A stretch of DNA of 64,000 nucleotides from Actinomycetota bacterium (GTDB lineage: Bacteria; Actinomycetota; CADDZG01; JAHWKV01), in assembly GCA_030447305.1 (NCBI GenBank), contig JAUJPC010000002.1, forward strand, positions 62,001 through 126,000, given 5' to 3'. Under the pieces are notes generated by a model. The model was not told where the DNA came from and searched no databases. It saw only the letters and a program-made list of their open reading frames with translations. Every line of letters begins with the position of its first letter. The first letter of the stretch is position 1. A program made the translations under genes and the position numbers. Positions 9,358 through 18,015 of this stretch are shown here, piece by piece.

Positions 9358-10042
9358 CAGTCATTTGGGAACCGTGATTGTCACCGGAGCAGCTTCCGGC
9401 CTGGGAGCGGCGGTGGCCGAAGCGGTTCTGGAGGCCGGCGGCACGCCGGTTTGCCTGGATCTACGCGAGCCGCTGCTTCCCATCGAGCACAAGATTGTCG
9501 ACATCTCGGACACGCCGGCCGTTGAGCATGCGGTGGCCCAGGTTGCCGCAGAGCACGCGGATCTGTTCGGTGTGGTGACCGCCGCCGGAACAGATGCTTG
9601 CGGGATGCTGGCGGACGTTCCGGCCAACAGCTGGGAACGAGTGATCAAGGTGAACCTGTTCGGAACCGCGGCGGTGGTGCGGGCGGCGCTGCCCCACCTC
9701 AGCGATCGAAACGGCAAGGTGGTCACGGTTGCCTCGACTCTGGGTCTGCGAGCCCTGAGCGATGCCACGGCCTACTGCGCCAGCAAGTTCGGGGTCGTAG
9801 GGTTTACCCGCGCGCTGGCCGCCGAGCTGGCCGGGCGGGTGGGAGTCACCCTGCTTATCCCGGGGGGAATGCACACCGCCTTCTTCGACGAGCGGATCGA
9901 AAAGTACAAGCCGCCCGCCGACCTGAAGCTCAACCGCCCTCAGGACGTCGCTGCGGCGGTCATCTTCGCCCTTCGTCAGCCTCCCGGCTGCGAGGTGAGG
10001 GAGATGGTGATAGCTCCGTCCCTGGAGTCGTGCTGGCCGTAG
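9350..10042 (+). CDS. SDR family oxidoreductase
   Basis: A classical short-chain dehydrogenase/reductase of 230 aa with NAD(P)-binding TGAASGLG near residue 12, catalytic YCASK and the flanking Ser in VASTLG. It starts at TTG 9350, inside the end of hldE. HldD, the ADP-heptose 6-epimerase, is an extended SDR of ~310 aa with different motifs, so this is not a standard HldD. It may oxidise or reduce the heptose or another precursor of the same pathway. Substrate unknown. Confidence 0.85.
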   Translation: MDNSHLGTVIVTGAASGLGAAVAEAVLEAGGTPVCLDLREPLLPIEHKIVDISDTPAVEHAVAQVAAEHADLFGVVTAAGTDACGMLADVPANSWERVIKVNLFGTAAVVRAALPHLSDRNGKVVTVASTLGLRALSDATAYCASKFGVVGFTRALAAELAGRVGVTLLIPGGMHTAFFDERIEKYKPPADLKLNRPQDVAAAVIFALRQPPGCEVREMVIAPSLESCWP

Positions 10043-10995
10043 GAGACGGCGCATCCCCGGTGCTTCTGATCCTTCGGGCGCTGGGCCTGGGCGACTTTCT
10101 GACCGGGGTGCCGGCCTACCGGGCGCTGGCCGAGGCGTTTCCCGATCACCGAATCCTGCTGGCGGCTCCGGCCGTCCTTGGACCGCTTGCCGCGCTCACC
10201 GGAGTCATCGACGAGCTGCTGACCTGCGGGCCCCTGGAGCCTCTTCCGGACGGCTTTCCGCCGCCGGACGTCGCAGTGAACCTTCATGGCAAGGGCCCTC
10301 AGAGCCATCGGATACTCCTGACCGCCGGCCCGGGGCGGATGATCGCCTTTGAGTCGGCCGAGATCCCCGAGACTGCAGGTGCGCCACACTGGCGGGCCGG
10401 GGAGCACGAGGTGCACCGGTGGACCCGGCTGCTCCGGGAGGAGGGAGTGCCCTGTGATCCCACGCGGCTGGATCTGCCGGTCCCGGAGATCGACGTCGAC
10501 CCGTCGCTTGCCGGGACGACGATCATTCACCCGGGAGCAGCAAGTAGGGCAAGGCGCTGGCCGGTCGAGCGGTGGGCCGAGGTTGCAAGGTCGGAGATGG
10601 CGCAGGGCCGGAACGTCGTGGTGACCGGAGGGCCCCATGAACGTGAGCTGGCAAACCGGCTGGCGGCCCTGGCCGGCCTCCCCCCCGGTTCAGTGCTGGC
10701 GGGAAGCACCGACGTGCTCACCATGACGGCAGTGGTCGCCGGAGCGGCGAGGGTGTTGTGCGCCGACACCGGCGTGGCCCACCTGGCCACCGCCACGGGA
10801 ACGCCTTCTGTAGTCCTTTTCGGCCCGACTTCACCCAGTGCATGGGGGCCTCCGCCCGACCGTCCGTGGCACCGGCCGCTCTGGACCGGGACTCTCGGGG
10901 ATCCGCTTGCCGACCTTACCGATCGGGGGCTTCTGCAGATCCAGGTCGAGGATGTGCTCAAGGACCTGGACTGTCTGCCGGACAGACCGGCTTAA
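10030..10995 (+). CDS. GT9 family glycosyltransferase, second copy
   Basis: About 321 aa. It shows the GT9 layout: LLILRALGLGDFLTGVPAYRAL at the N-terminus, IIHPGAASRARRWPVERWAEVA at the start of the second lobe, VVVTGGPHERELA, and CADTGVAHLATATGTPSVVLFGPTSP for the nucleotide sugar. I use GTG 10030, which overlaps the SDR stop. GTG 10060 is an alternative preceded by AGGAGA at a long spacing. It is the last gene of the operon and probably adds another heptose or related sugar. It is followed after 14 bases by the end of a convergent gene. Confidence 0.84.
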   Translation: MLAVGDGASPVLLILRALGLGDFLTGVPAYRALAEAFPDHRILLAAPAVLGPLAALTGVIDELLTCGPLEPLPDGFPPPDVAVNLHGKGPQSHRILLTAGPGRMIAFESAEIPETAGAPHWRAGEHEVHRWTRLLREEGVPCDPTRLDLPVPEIDVDPSLAGTTIIHPGAASRARRWPVERWAEVARSEMAQGRNVVVTGGPHERELANRLAALAGLPPGSVLAGSTDVLTMTAVVAGAARVLCADTGVAHLATATGTPSVVLFGPTSPSAWGPPPDRPWHRPLWTGTLGDPLADLTDRGLLQIQVEDVLKDLDCLPDRPA

Positions 10996-11009
10996 GCGTT
11001 AGGCATTGC

Positions 11010-11396
11010 TCAATCCACGGTTAGCTGTTCGGCCCACCGGCGCACCGTTGCCATTAGCTGAAGAGCGGCCCTACGATCCAATGGTTCGACTACCCCGCCG
11101 AGCGGATAGCGCTCCAGGACCGAGTACGGACCTAACTGCACCACTGACTCCAACTCCTTTGGAAATTCGATGCCCAGTTCACAAACTTGGGTGATGAGGG
11201 CTGCAATCTCGTGCGTCTTGCGAACTCGCACCTCGTTGAGGGCGAGCACTGCCTTCAGGTACTTCTCAACCGCCTGCTGCGCGTGGAATCCTACGCCCGA
11301 GTCGGCAACGTCTTCCATGGGCGCAAGCTTGGCCGCGATTACCTCGTCGTCGCGTCCCTTGCTGAGATACAGAAGTGCCAGGTCATGCGGCGTCAT
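11010..11396 (-). CDS. HEPN domain protein
   Basis: A 128-aa all-helical protein of the HEPN family (PF05168 type): FHAQQAVEKYLKAVLA followed by RVRKTHEI, which contains the R-x4-H signature (R57/H62) of HEPN ribonucleases. In HEPN-MNT toxin-antitoxin pairs the HEPN protein is the RNase toxin and a small nucleotidyltransferase is the antitoxin, some of which act by AMPylating the toxin. Here its start overlaps by 14 bases the end of hsdR, whose last ~100 residues are an MNT domain, so the antitoxin appears to be fused to the restriction subunit. The HxY variant of the motif is absent (HEI). Toxin activity is an inference. Confidence 0.85.
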   Translation of the reverse strand: MTPHDLALLYLSKGRDDEVIAAKLAPMEDVADSGVGFHAQQAVEKYLKAVLALNEVRVRKTHEIAALITQVCELGIEFPKELESVVQLGPYSVLERYPLGGVVEPLDRRAALQLMATVRRWAEQLTVD

Positions 11397-14300
11397 AGAC
11401 TGTGCGTCCGTCGACCAGGGCTTCGTTGATCACATGTCCAACCACGTGGCCCCAGTCGTTGACGTCCTGCTGAGAAACCAGCACCAAATCTGCCGAGACA
11501 CCGAGGGCGCCGATGGCCGAGGACCCCTGGGCCATCTGCCGGCGCAGATTCTCCACTTGATCCAGCACAACCAGCAGGTCCAGGTCGCTGTCAGCCGTCA
11601 TCTCGTTTCGAGCTCCCGAACCGAACAGAATCACCTTGCGCGGCTTCAGTTCCTTAACTATAGCGTCCACTACTACATCTAGCATGGCAGGGGGCTTGGG
11701 CCCCGGAGGAGCCTTTTCAACGGTCTTTGTGTACTGCTGGAAGAGCCAGTCGTTAAAGAACTTTCCGAAGCGTTCGTCGTCGGTCACGCGCTTGTAGAAG
11801 TCGAAGTTGGTTTCCACCATCTCTTGAAGGCGGTCGGTAACGACGTGATCGAAGGTCAGCCGGGCGTTATCGGGAGTGTTCGCTCTGACGCTTGCCTCGA
11901 GGGCCGGGTCGTCTGCCAGGCGCCTGAGCAGCTCCTCTACAAAGACACGGTCCTTTTCTTCGAAGTCGGTTCCAAAGCGTTCATTTAGTTCCTGGATGAT
12001 CTGAGACAGGGGCTCCAACGCGGGCAACGGTTGAACGAACGCCCCGGTTCCGGATATCGGCTTCAGTCGCCCATCCTCACCTCCGAGGGCTATCGAACCG
12101 TGCGATGACTCCTGAATCCTGAAGGAATCCATCTCGATGGCTCCCTGGACCTCCATCGGAAGCGGTGATCCGGAATCCGCCAGCTTGCGCAAGAGGTGCC
12201 GGCTGAACTGGTAAAGCTTCTCCAGATCGGCGTCGACAAACGTGGCAATCTGCGTGAGGAAGGAGTAGAGCCGGACGTAGCCGGACGTCTGGCTTTTGAA
12301 ATCGGCCTGCTCCTCAACACTGAGTTGCCTGAAGCGCTCGGCCGGCTCGCTAAACAACTGGTAGAGGGTGTCCTGACCTTCTTTTGTGCCGAAGTATGCC
12401 AGGGCGAACGCATCGAGGTCTGCTTGATCGAACACCCCCGTGTCGAGCAGTTTGCGCTGGTGGTCGTACAGCAGGTTCGGGTCAGTGCCCTCAGAGAGGA
12501 TGGTCTTCTCGTAGTAGGGCTCGAACGCTGCTTGTATCTCCTCCGCTTCATTGGCAAAGTCCAGGACGAGTGTCTCTTCCTTGTCCGGATGGACGCGGTT
12601 CAGGCGGGAAAGCGTCTGCACCGCATGGAGCCCATGAAGCTTCTTGTCCACATACATCGTGTGAAGCAGCGGCTCGTCGAAGCCGGTCTGGAACTTTTCC
12701 GCCACCACCAGGAAGCGGTAGTCCTGCTGTTTGAAAACCGTGGCTGTCTGAGTTTCGGCAAAACCGTTCAGCTGAGGCTCGGTGTACTCGGTGGCCCCAT
12801 CTGCGACGGAACCGGAGAAAGCGACCAGCGCCTTGTACCCCATGCCTTGCTGTTTGAGGCTCTGCTGAAGGGCTTTGAAGGTACGGACGGCGTGCAGCCG
12901 GGAACGGGTCACGACCATCGCCTTGGCTCGTCCTGCGATGCGATGAGCAGAGTGCTGGTGGAAGTGCTCGGCAATGATCTCGACCTTTTCGCCGATTGAG
13001 TGCTCATGCAGATCGACGAAGCGGCGGGCCAGATAGCCTGCCTTCGACCGGTCGTAGTGAGGGTCGTCCTGGATCCTTTTAAGTAGGCTCCAGTAGACAC
13101 GGTAGGTGGTGTAGTTGTTGAGAACGTCGAGGATGAACCCCTCTTCTATGGCCTGCCGCATGGAGTAGAGCGAGAAGGGCGTAAAGCTACCGTCCGGCTG
13201 CCTGGTGCCAAACAGCTCCATAGTCTTTTGCTTGGGAGTTGCGGTGAACGCGAAAAGCGACAGGTTCTCTACCGGCCCACGGGAGCGCATTACCTGCTCC
13301 ATGCGGTCCTGCGCATCAGGCTCCTCAACGGCGTCCTCGTGCTCGGCCTCCTCGAGAGAACCGGCCGCCAGCACCCGTTTCAGCGGGCTGGTGGTTTCGC
13401 CCGATTGAGATGAATGGGCCTCGTCGATGATCACGGCAAACCGCTTACCCGGGAGCCTGGCGACGTCATCGACGATCTGCGGAAACTTCTGCAGTGTCGT
13501 AACGATGATGGTCTTGCCGGACTCGAGGGCTTCCTTCAGCTGGCGTGAGGTCTTGTCGATGTTCTCCACGACCCCGACCGTCTGCTCGAACTGGCGAATG
13601 GTTCGCTGAAGCTGCCGGTCCAGCACCCTGCGGTCGGTAATGACGATGATGGAATCGAACACCCGGCGGTCCTCGATGTCGTGGAGCACCGACAGTTGGT
13701 GCGCGAGCCATGAGATGGAGTTGGACTTGCCGCTTCCCGCCGAGTGCTGGATGAGATATCTATTTCCCGTTCCATTGGCGCGGGCGTGGTCGACGAGGCC
13801 GCGGACGGCATCCAACTGGTGGTATCTGGGAAAGATCTGAGTCTTCTTGCCGGTCTTGCGGCCCTTGTCGTCCTCCTCTTCCACCACGTGGATGAATCGC
13901 TGGATGAGCTCGACGATGGAGTCCTTGGACCACACGTGCTCCCACAGATATCTGGTCGCGAACCCGTGGATGTCCGGCGGGTTGCCGGCTCCGCCGTACT
14001 TGCCCTTGTTGAACGGCAGAAACCGGGTCTTGCCTCCCTGAAGGTGTGTAGTCACATAGACCAGTTCCGGATCGACGGCAAAGTGGGCCAGACAGTGCCC
14101 AAACGTAAGAAGCTTCTCCTTGGGGTCCCGGTCCTTCTGGTATTGGGCGATGGCGTGCCGGTAGTTCTGCCCGTTGAGAGGGTTTTTGAGCTCCGCGGTG
14201 AAGATGGGCAGGCCGTTGAGAAAGATGGCGACGTCGATGGAGTTGGTGTTCTTGGTGCTGTAGCGGAGTTGGCGGACGATGGTGAAGATGTTGGCCTCGT

Positions 14301-14712
14301 AGAGCGTCTGAAGATCAGGGTTCAGTCCGCTCGACGGCCGAAAGTAGGCAAGGTTTAAGGCCACCCCCATGTCCTTGATGCCCTTGCGGAGGACGTCCAG
14401 GACGCCACGCTTCTCCACCTCCTGAGAGAGCCGCTTGAGGAACTTGTCGCGTACGTCGGCTCCGTAATGCTTGTTGAGCTGGGTCCATTTCTTCGGCTGC
14501 GTTGCCTGGATGAAGGCGATGGTCATGCCCGAGTCGAGGGCTAGTGATATGTCGTAGTCGCCGGGCCGGCGCCTGCGAAAGCCCCCGGGGATGTAGGAGC
14601 CGTATGCGGCAACGGGTTCCGCGAGGCCCTTAAACTCCCTGTCTTCATCCGGGCCGCCGGCCAACAGGGCCGCCTCGACGGAGGTCTCGAAGTTCTTCTC
14701 TGAGATGTCCAC
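11383..14712 (-). CDS. hsdR: Type I restriction subunit R with C-terminal MNT nucleotidyltransferase domain
   Basis: 1109 aa. Residues ~150-200 hold the nuclease core: D160 in IDVAIFLNG and E174/K176 in TAELKN. Residue 322 onward is the SF2 translocase: HSAGSGKS (Walker A, ~323-330), IIDEAHSSQSG, FAFTATPKQKT, FQTGFDEPLLHTMYVDK and QTLSRLNRVHP. The HsdR helical end (FFNDWLFQQYTK) is reached near residue 1000. Residues ~1010-1109 are an added minimal nucleotidyltransferase: LFGSGARNEMTADSDLDLLVV fits GS-x10-DxD exactly (GS 1031-1032, D1043, D1045), with D1075 in SADLVLVS as a probable third acid. No good ribosome site precedes internal ATG 11685, so the MNT is probably made only as a fusion. 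It overlaps the HEPN gene and lies three bases after hsdS. Confidence 0.92.
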   Translation of the reverse strand: MDISEKNFETSVEAALLAGGPDEDREFKGLAEPVAAYGSYIPGGFRRRRPGDYDISLALDSGMTIAFIQATQPKKWTQLNKHYGADVRDKFLKRLSQEVEKRGVLDVLRKGIKDMGVALNLAYFRPSSGLNPDLQTLYEANIFTIVRQLRYSTKNTNSIDVAIFLNGLPIFTAELKNPLNGQNYRHAIAQYQKDRDPKEKLLTFGHCLAHFAVDPELVYVTTHLQGGKTRFLPFNKGKYGGAGNPPDIHGFATRYLWEHVWSKDSIVELIQRFIHVVEEEDDKGRKTGKKTQIFPRYHQLDAVRGLVDHARANGTGNRYLIQHSAGSGKSNSISWLAHQLSVLHDIEDRRVFDSIIVITDRRVLDRQLQRTIRQFEQTVGVVENIDKTSRQLKEALESGKTIIVTTLQKFPQIVDDVARLPGKRFAVIIDEAHSSQSGETTSPLKRVLAAGSLEEAEHEDAVEEPDAQDRMEQVMRSRGPVENLSLFAFTATPKQKTMELFGTRQPDGSFTPFSLYSMRQAIEEGFILDVLNNYTTYRVYWSLLKRIQDDPHYDRSKAGYLARRFVDLHEHSIGEKVEIIAEHFHQHSAHRIAGRAKAMVVTRSRLHAVRTFKALQQSLKQQGMGYKALVAFSGSVADGATEYTEPQLNGFAETQTATVFKQQDYRFLVVAEKFQTGFDEPLLHTMYVDKKLHGLHAVQTLSRLNRVHPDKEETLVLDFANEAEEIQAAFEPYYEKTILSEGTDPNLLYDHQRKLLDTGVFDQADLDAFALAYFGTKEGQDTLYQLFSEPAERFRQLSVEEQADFKSQTSGYVRLYSFLTQIATFVDADLEKLYQFSRHLLRKLADSGSPLPMEVQGAIEMDSFRIQESSHGSIALGGEDGRLKPISGTGAFVQPLPALEPLSQIIQELNERFGTDFEEKDRVFVEELLRRLADDPALEASVRANTPDNARLTFDHVVTDRLQEMVETNFDFYKRVTDDERFGKFFNDWLFQQYTKTVEKAPPGPKPPAMLDVVVDAIVKELKPRKVILFGSGARNEMTADSDLDLLVVLDQVENLRRQMAQGSSAIGALGVSADLVLVSQQDVNDWGHVVGHVINEALVDGRTVYDAA

Positions 14713-14715
14713 GCC

Positions 14716-15968
14716 TCAGGCCGCCTTGGAGACGTCGATTTGTCCGGTCACCGCGGCAGTGATGAGGGCGGAGCGGTATTCGCGCAGCAGGACAATTACG
14801 TTGATCACGTGCCGCGTAAGGCGCCCCGTCCACTCGTTAAGATTGCCGATCTGGGCCAGAATCTCCTTCTGCTCATCGTGTGATGGAAGCGGGCAGAGGA
14901 TCTGTTTAAAGTCGTGCCAGTACAGTCGGTTTCTGTCCATAACGATTCCATGTGATCTACGGTTGACCTCATTCTTGGCGTCTGACGTTCGAAACAGTTC
15001 CGCGAAGTAGGCAGTCGCCACGCCAGGGAAAGGTTCGGCGACCGTGTAATCAGTGCTGACTAATCCATCAGTCGGGGCAACGCCCACCGCCCCTTGCCAC
15101 ATTCGCATTTTGTTGAAGACTAGATCGCCGCGCCGAGCGACTTTTAGTGTGCCTAAGTCAGCGGCTACTCTTTCGATTCTGCTGTCTAGAAACTCACGCC
15201 GTGTCACTCCGCTCACCAAGGAAACCTCTAACATTGGAAGGTCTGGTTCTCCTCGTTCGTCCCGTTCTCTGAAGAGTAGTCCCGCGCGGCGAACGGCCCA
15301 ATTGGGCGGTAGTGGGCCGAACCAGACGACGTCCCGCCCATCGGTAGCTAGGCGCTCCTCCCCCGCCCGGTCAAGAGTCCACGGATGCTGATCTCTTGTT
15401 GTTGCCGAAGGAGCTCCAGAAGCGCCTGCTGTTTTTCAATCAGTGTGTCTATCTGGGTGGCCTTTTCGTCCAGAAACCGCACGATCGTCCTTTGCTGTTT
15501 TCTCGAAGGCAACACGATTGGCGTATCTCCGAGCTCCTGATGACCAAGGGCGAATCGAGTGACCCCGTTAGCACGTGAAGCGAAATGAGCCCGAACGAGT
15601 TCGCTCTTGAGCGCCCAGAACAAGTATTTGGGCTCAACCTGTGAGGACACTGGCCGAACCACCGAAAGGTGATAGCCGCAGAGAACACGGTCCAAAGTCT
15701 CAGATACCAAAGCTGGCACGCCAATGTCCTCAGCGGTTTCTGAGTCCTTTGTGATCAGCACATCGCCACCTCTCAGGCTGAATTGGATTACTTGGTCTCG
15801 AGTAGCAGTCGCCTGCATGAAGGAGAAATCGCTGCGAATAACGTCGTTGTGGTAGACGTCCGTGTAATTGCACAGGCCCACTGGGATGTCGCCTTCGACA
15901 GACTTCTTATCTACGTTGCTCGCCTTGATTTTCGTCAGGTTCTTGAGGCGAACCATTTCCCTTGTCAC
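14716..15968 (-). pseudogene. hsdS: Type I specificity subunit hsdS, apparent frameshift
   Basis: Two adjacent frames together make one HsdS of about 415 aa. The first (15968-15348) holds target-recognition domain 1 and the central helix (FLDEKATQIDTLIEKQQALLE), ending in GLLTGRGRSA. The second frame is open upstream of its first ATG (15234), reading ERLATDGRDVVWFGPLPPNW, a typical TRD2 entry, and runs through EQKEILAQIGNLNEWTGRL to 14716. Joining them needs one extra base in a GGGGG run near 15360. Causes could be a sequencing error, a real mutation, or slippage at the G tract. ATG 15968 overlaps the hsdM stop. Confidence 0.85.
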
Positions 15969-18015
15969 GACGTGACCTCGCTCAGCAGCTGAAGAATCTC
16001 CTTCTCCAGCGTCTTGATGTCCGCCTTGATCTCCTCCAGTGGACGGGGTGGCTGGTAGACGTAGAAGTAACGGTTGAAGTTGATCTCGTAACCGATTTTC
16101 CCTACCTCTCCGTCTTTCTGATCTCTGACGGACTCGTTGATCCAGGCGTCCGGCAGGTAGGGCTTCACCTCTCGCTCGAAGAAGTCGTATACGCTCTCGT
16201 CCAGCGGCACTATCTCGTGGTCCCTAAGGTCTGGATCGAGCTCTGGAGCGCCGTCCGGGTTGAAACAAATCGCTGCTTCCTCGTCCCTCTCCGAGAGAGC
16301 CGCCAGGATTGCCTTCTTCATTGGGGCGCCCAGCTTGATGCCGGCGCTCTTTGCCGCCGTGTTGAGCGCCGCAACAAACTCATCCCGGCCGAGGAAGAGG
16401 GTGCCCGGCATGGTGGCAAGCATCTCCTTGATCTGCTTCTGTACCGCCAGCCCGGCCGCCTCTTCGGCCGCTTTAGCCGCCGGATCCTTTTTCTTGCTGA
16501 TCGCCAAACCAGCAAACGCTTTCTGATCCTCCAGTCGGGCGATTCGCTCAGAGCTCGCCTGGAAGTTCAGCCGGAGAGGGCGTTCGACCTGGATCTTGCG
16601 GTAGCCGAAGTAGCTCGTGTCGAAGATCTTGGAGCCTTCGGCCTCCTCAAACTTCTCGTGGAGTGCGACTATCTGCCTCCGGTGCTCAGGAGCGATTTCA
16701 CGGCGCTTGTCGCCCAGGCTTCGTCGCATCGGGGTCCACAACTTGGTGGCGTTGATGAGTTGAACCTTGCCTTTGCGCTCGGGCGCCTTGCGATTGCTCA
16801 CTATCCACACGTAGGTGGCTATGCCGGTGTTGTAGAAGAGCTGCTCGGGGAGAGCGACGATGGCCTCGAGCCAGTCGTTCTCGATGATCCATCGGCGGAT
16901 CTCGCTTTCACCGCTTCCCGCGTCGCCGGTGAACAGGGGAGAGCCGTTCATGATGATGGCCAGGCGCCCCCCTCCATCCTCCACGGCATTCATGCGGGAG
17001 GCCATGTGTTGAAGAAACAGCATCTGTCCGTCGGAGATGCGTGGCAGCCCGGCCGAGAACCTCCCCGCCGTGCCCCTTGAGAACTCATCGCGCACGGCGT
17101 CCTCATCACGTTTCCAATCCTTTCCGTAGGGAGGATTGGCAATCAGGTAGTCAAAGCTGCGGCCTGCGTGGCGGTCGTTGGAAAGGGTGGACCCAAAGGC
17201 GATGTTTTCGGCATCCCGGCCGCTCTCAGACTTCATGAACAGGTCTGATTTGCACACGGCGAAGGTCTCCGGGTTGACCTCTTGGCCGAACAGAAAGACA
17301 TCGGCCTGTGGATTTATGCCCTGGGCATCCGGAGTGCCGTTGATCCGGTCCTTGGCTATGGTTAGCATCCCGCCGGTTCCGCAGCACGGATCGCATATGG
17401 TGACCACTATGCCCGGTTCCCTGATCTTTTCCTTATCACCGGCGAGCAGTAGCTCCACCATCAGATGGACGACGTCCCTGGGCGTAAAGTGCTCGCCCGG
17501 GTTCTCGTTAAGCGCCCGTTGAACTTCCGGATCAGCTCCTCGAAGATGGTTCCCATCGTGGCGTTGTCGATCGTGTCGGGATGCAGATCCACCGCCCGAA
17601 ACCGCTCCACCACCTTGAACAGAAGGTCTGACTCATCGAGCTTGTCGATGGTGTTCTTGAAGTCAAAGCGTTCCAGCACCTCTCGCATGTTGGGAGAGAA
17701 GCCGCTCTGGTAATTGAGCAGGTTGGCGTGAAGGTTGGGGGCGTCGCCCAGGAGCTTGTCGAAGTCGTACAACGACGTGTTGTAGAAGGAAAAGCCCGAC
17801 TTTGAGCGGAGCAGTGCGTCCGGGTTATCCAGCCCTTTTTCTTTGAGGACAGCATTGGCCTCCAGCACCTTGGCTTTGGTGGGGGCCAGGACGCAGTCCA
17901 GCCGGCGCAGGACGGTGAGCGGAAGGATGACGTCCTGATACTTCCCTCGCTTGAACGTGTCCCGTATGAGGTCCGCCACTCCCCAGATGAAGCTGACGAT
18001 CTGGCTGTGGTTCAT
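15965..18015 (-). pseudogene. hsdM: Type I modification subunit hsdM, apparent frameshift
   Basis: The N-terminal frame (18015-17461) encodes the helical HsdM_N domain (MNHSQIVSFIWGVADLIRDTF) up to IFEELIRKFN and then runs into unrelated residues. The rest of the expected sequence, ALNENPGEHFTPRDVVHLMVELL, is present in the neighbouring frame and continues as the 498-aa ORF with SAM-binding CDPCCGTGGML and the catalytic NPPYGKDW (NPPY) motif. One missing base near 17515, in or next to AACGGGCGC, explains the break. All expected motifs for an N6-adenine methyltransferase are otherwise intact. As sequenced, full-length HsdM could not be made without recoding. Confidence 0.87.

Noticed and set aside
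11685-11685. Independent start of the MNT domain at internal ATG
   Set aside because: No ribosome site at a usable distance; the nearest purine-rich stretch is too far upstream.
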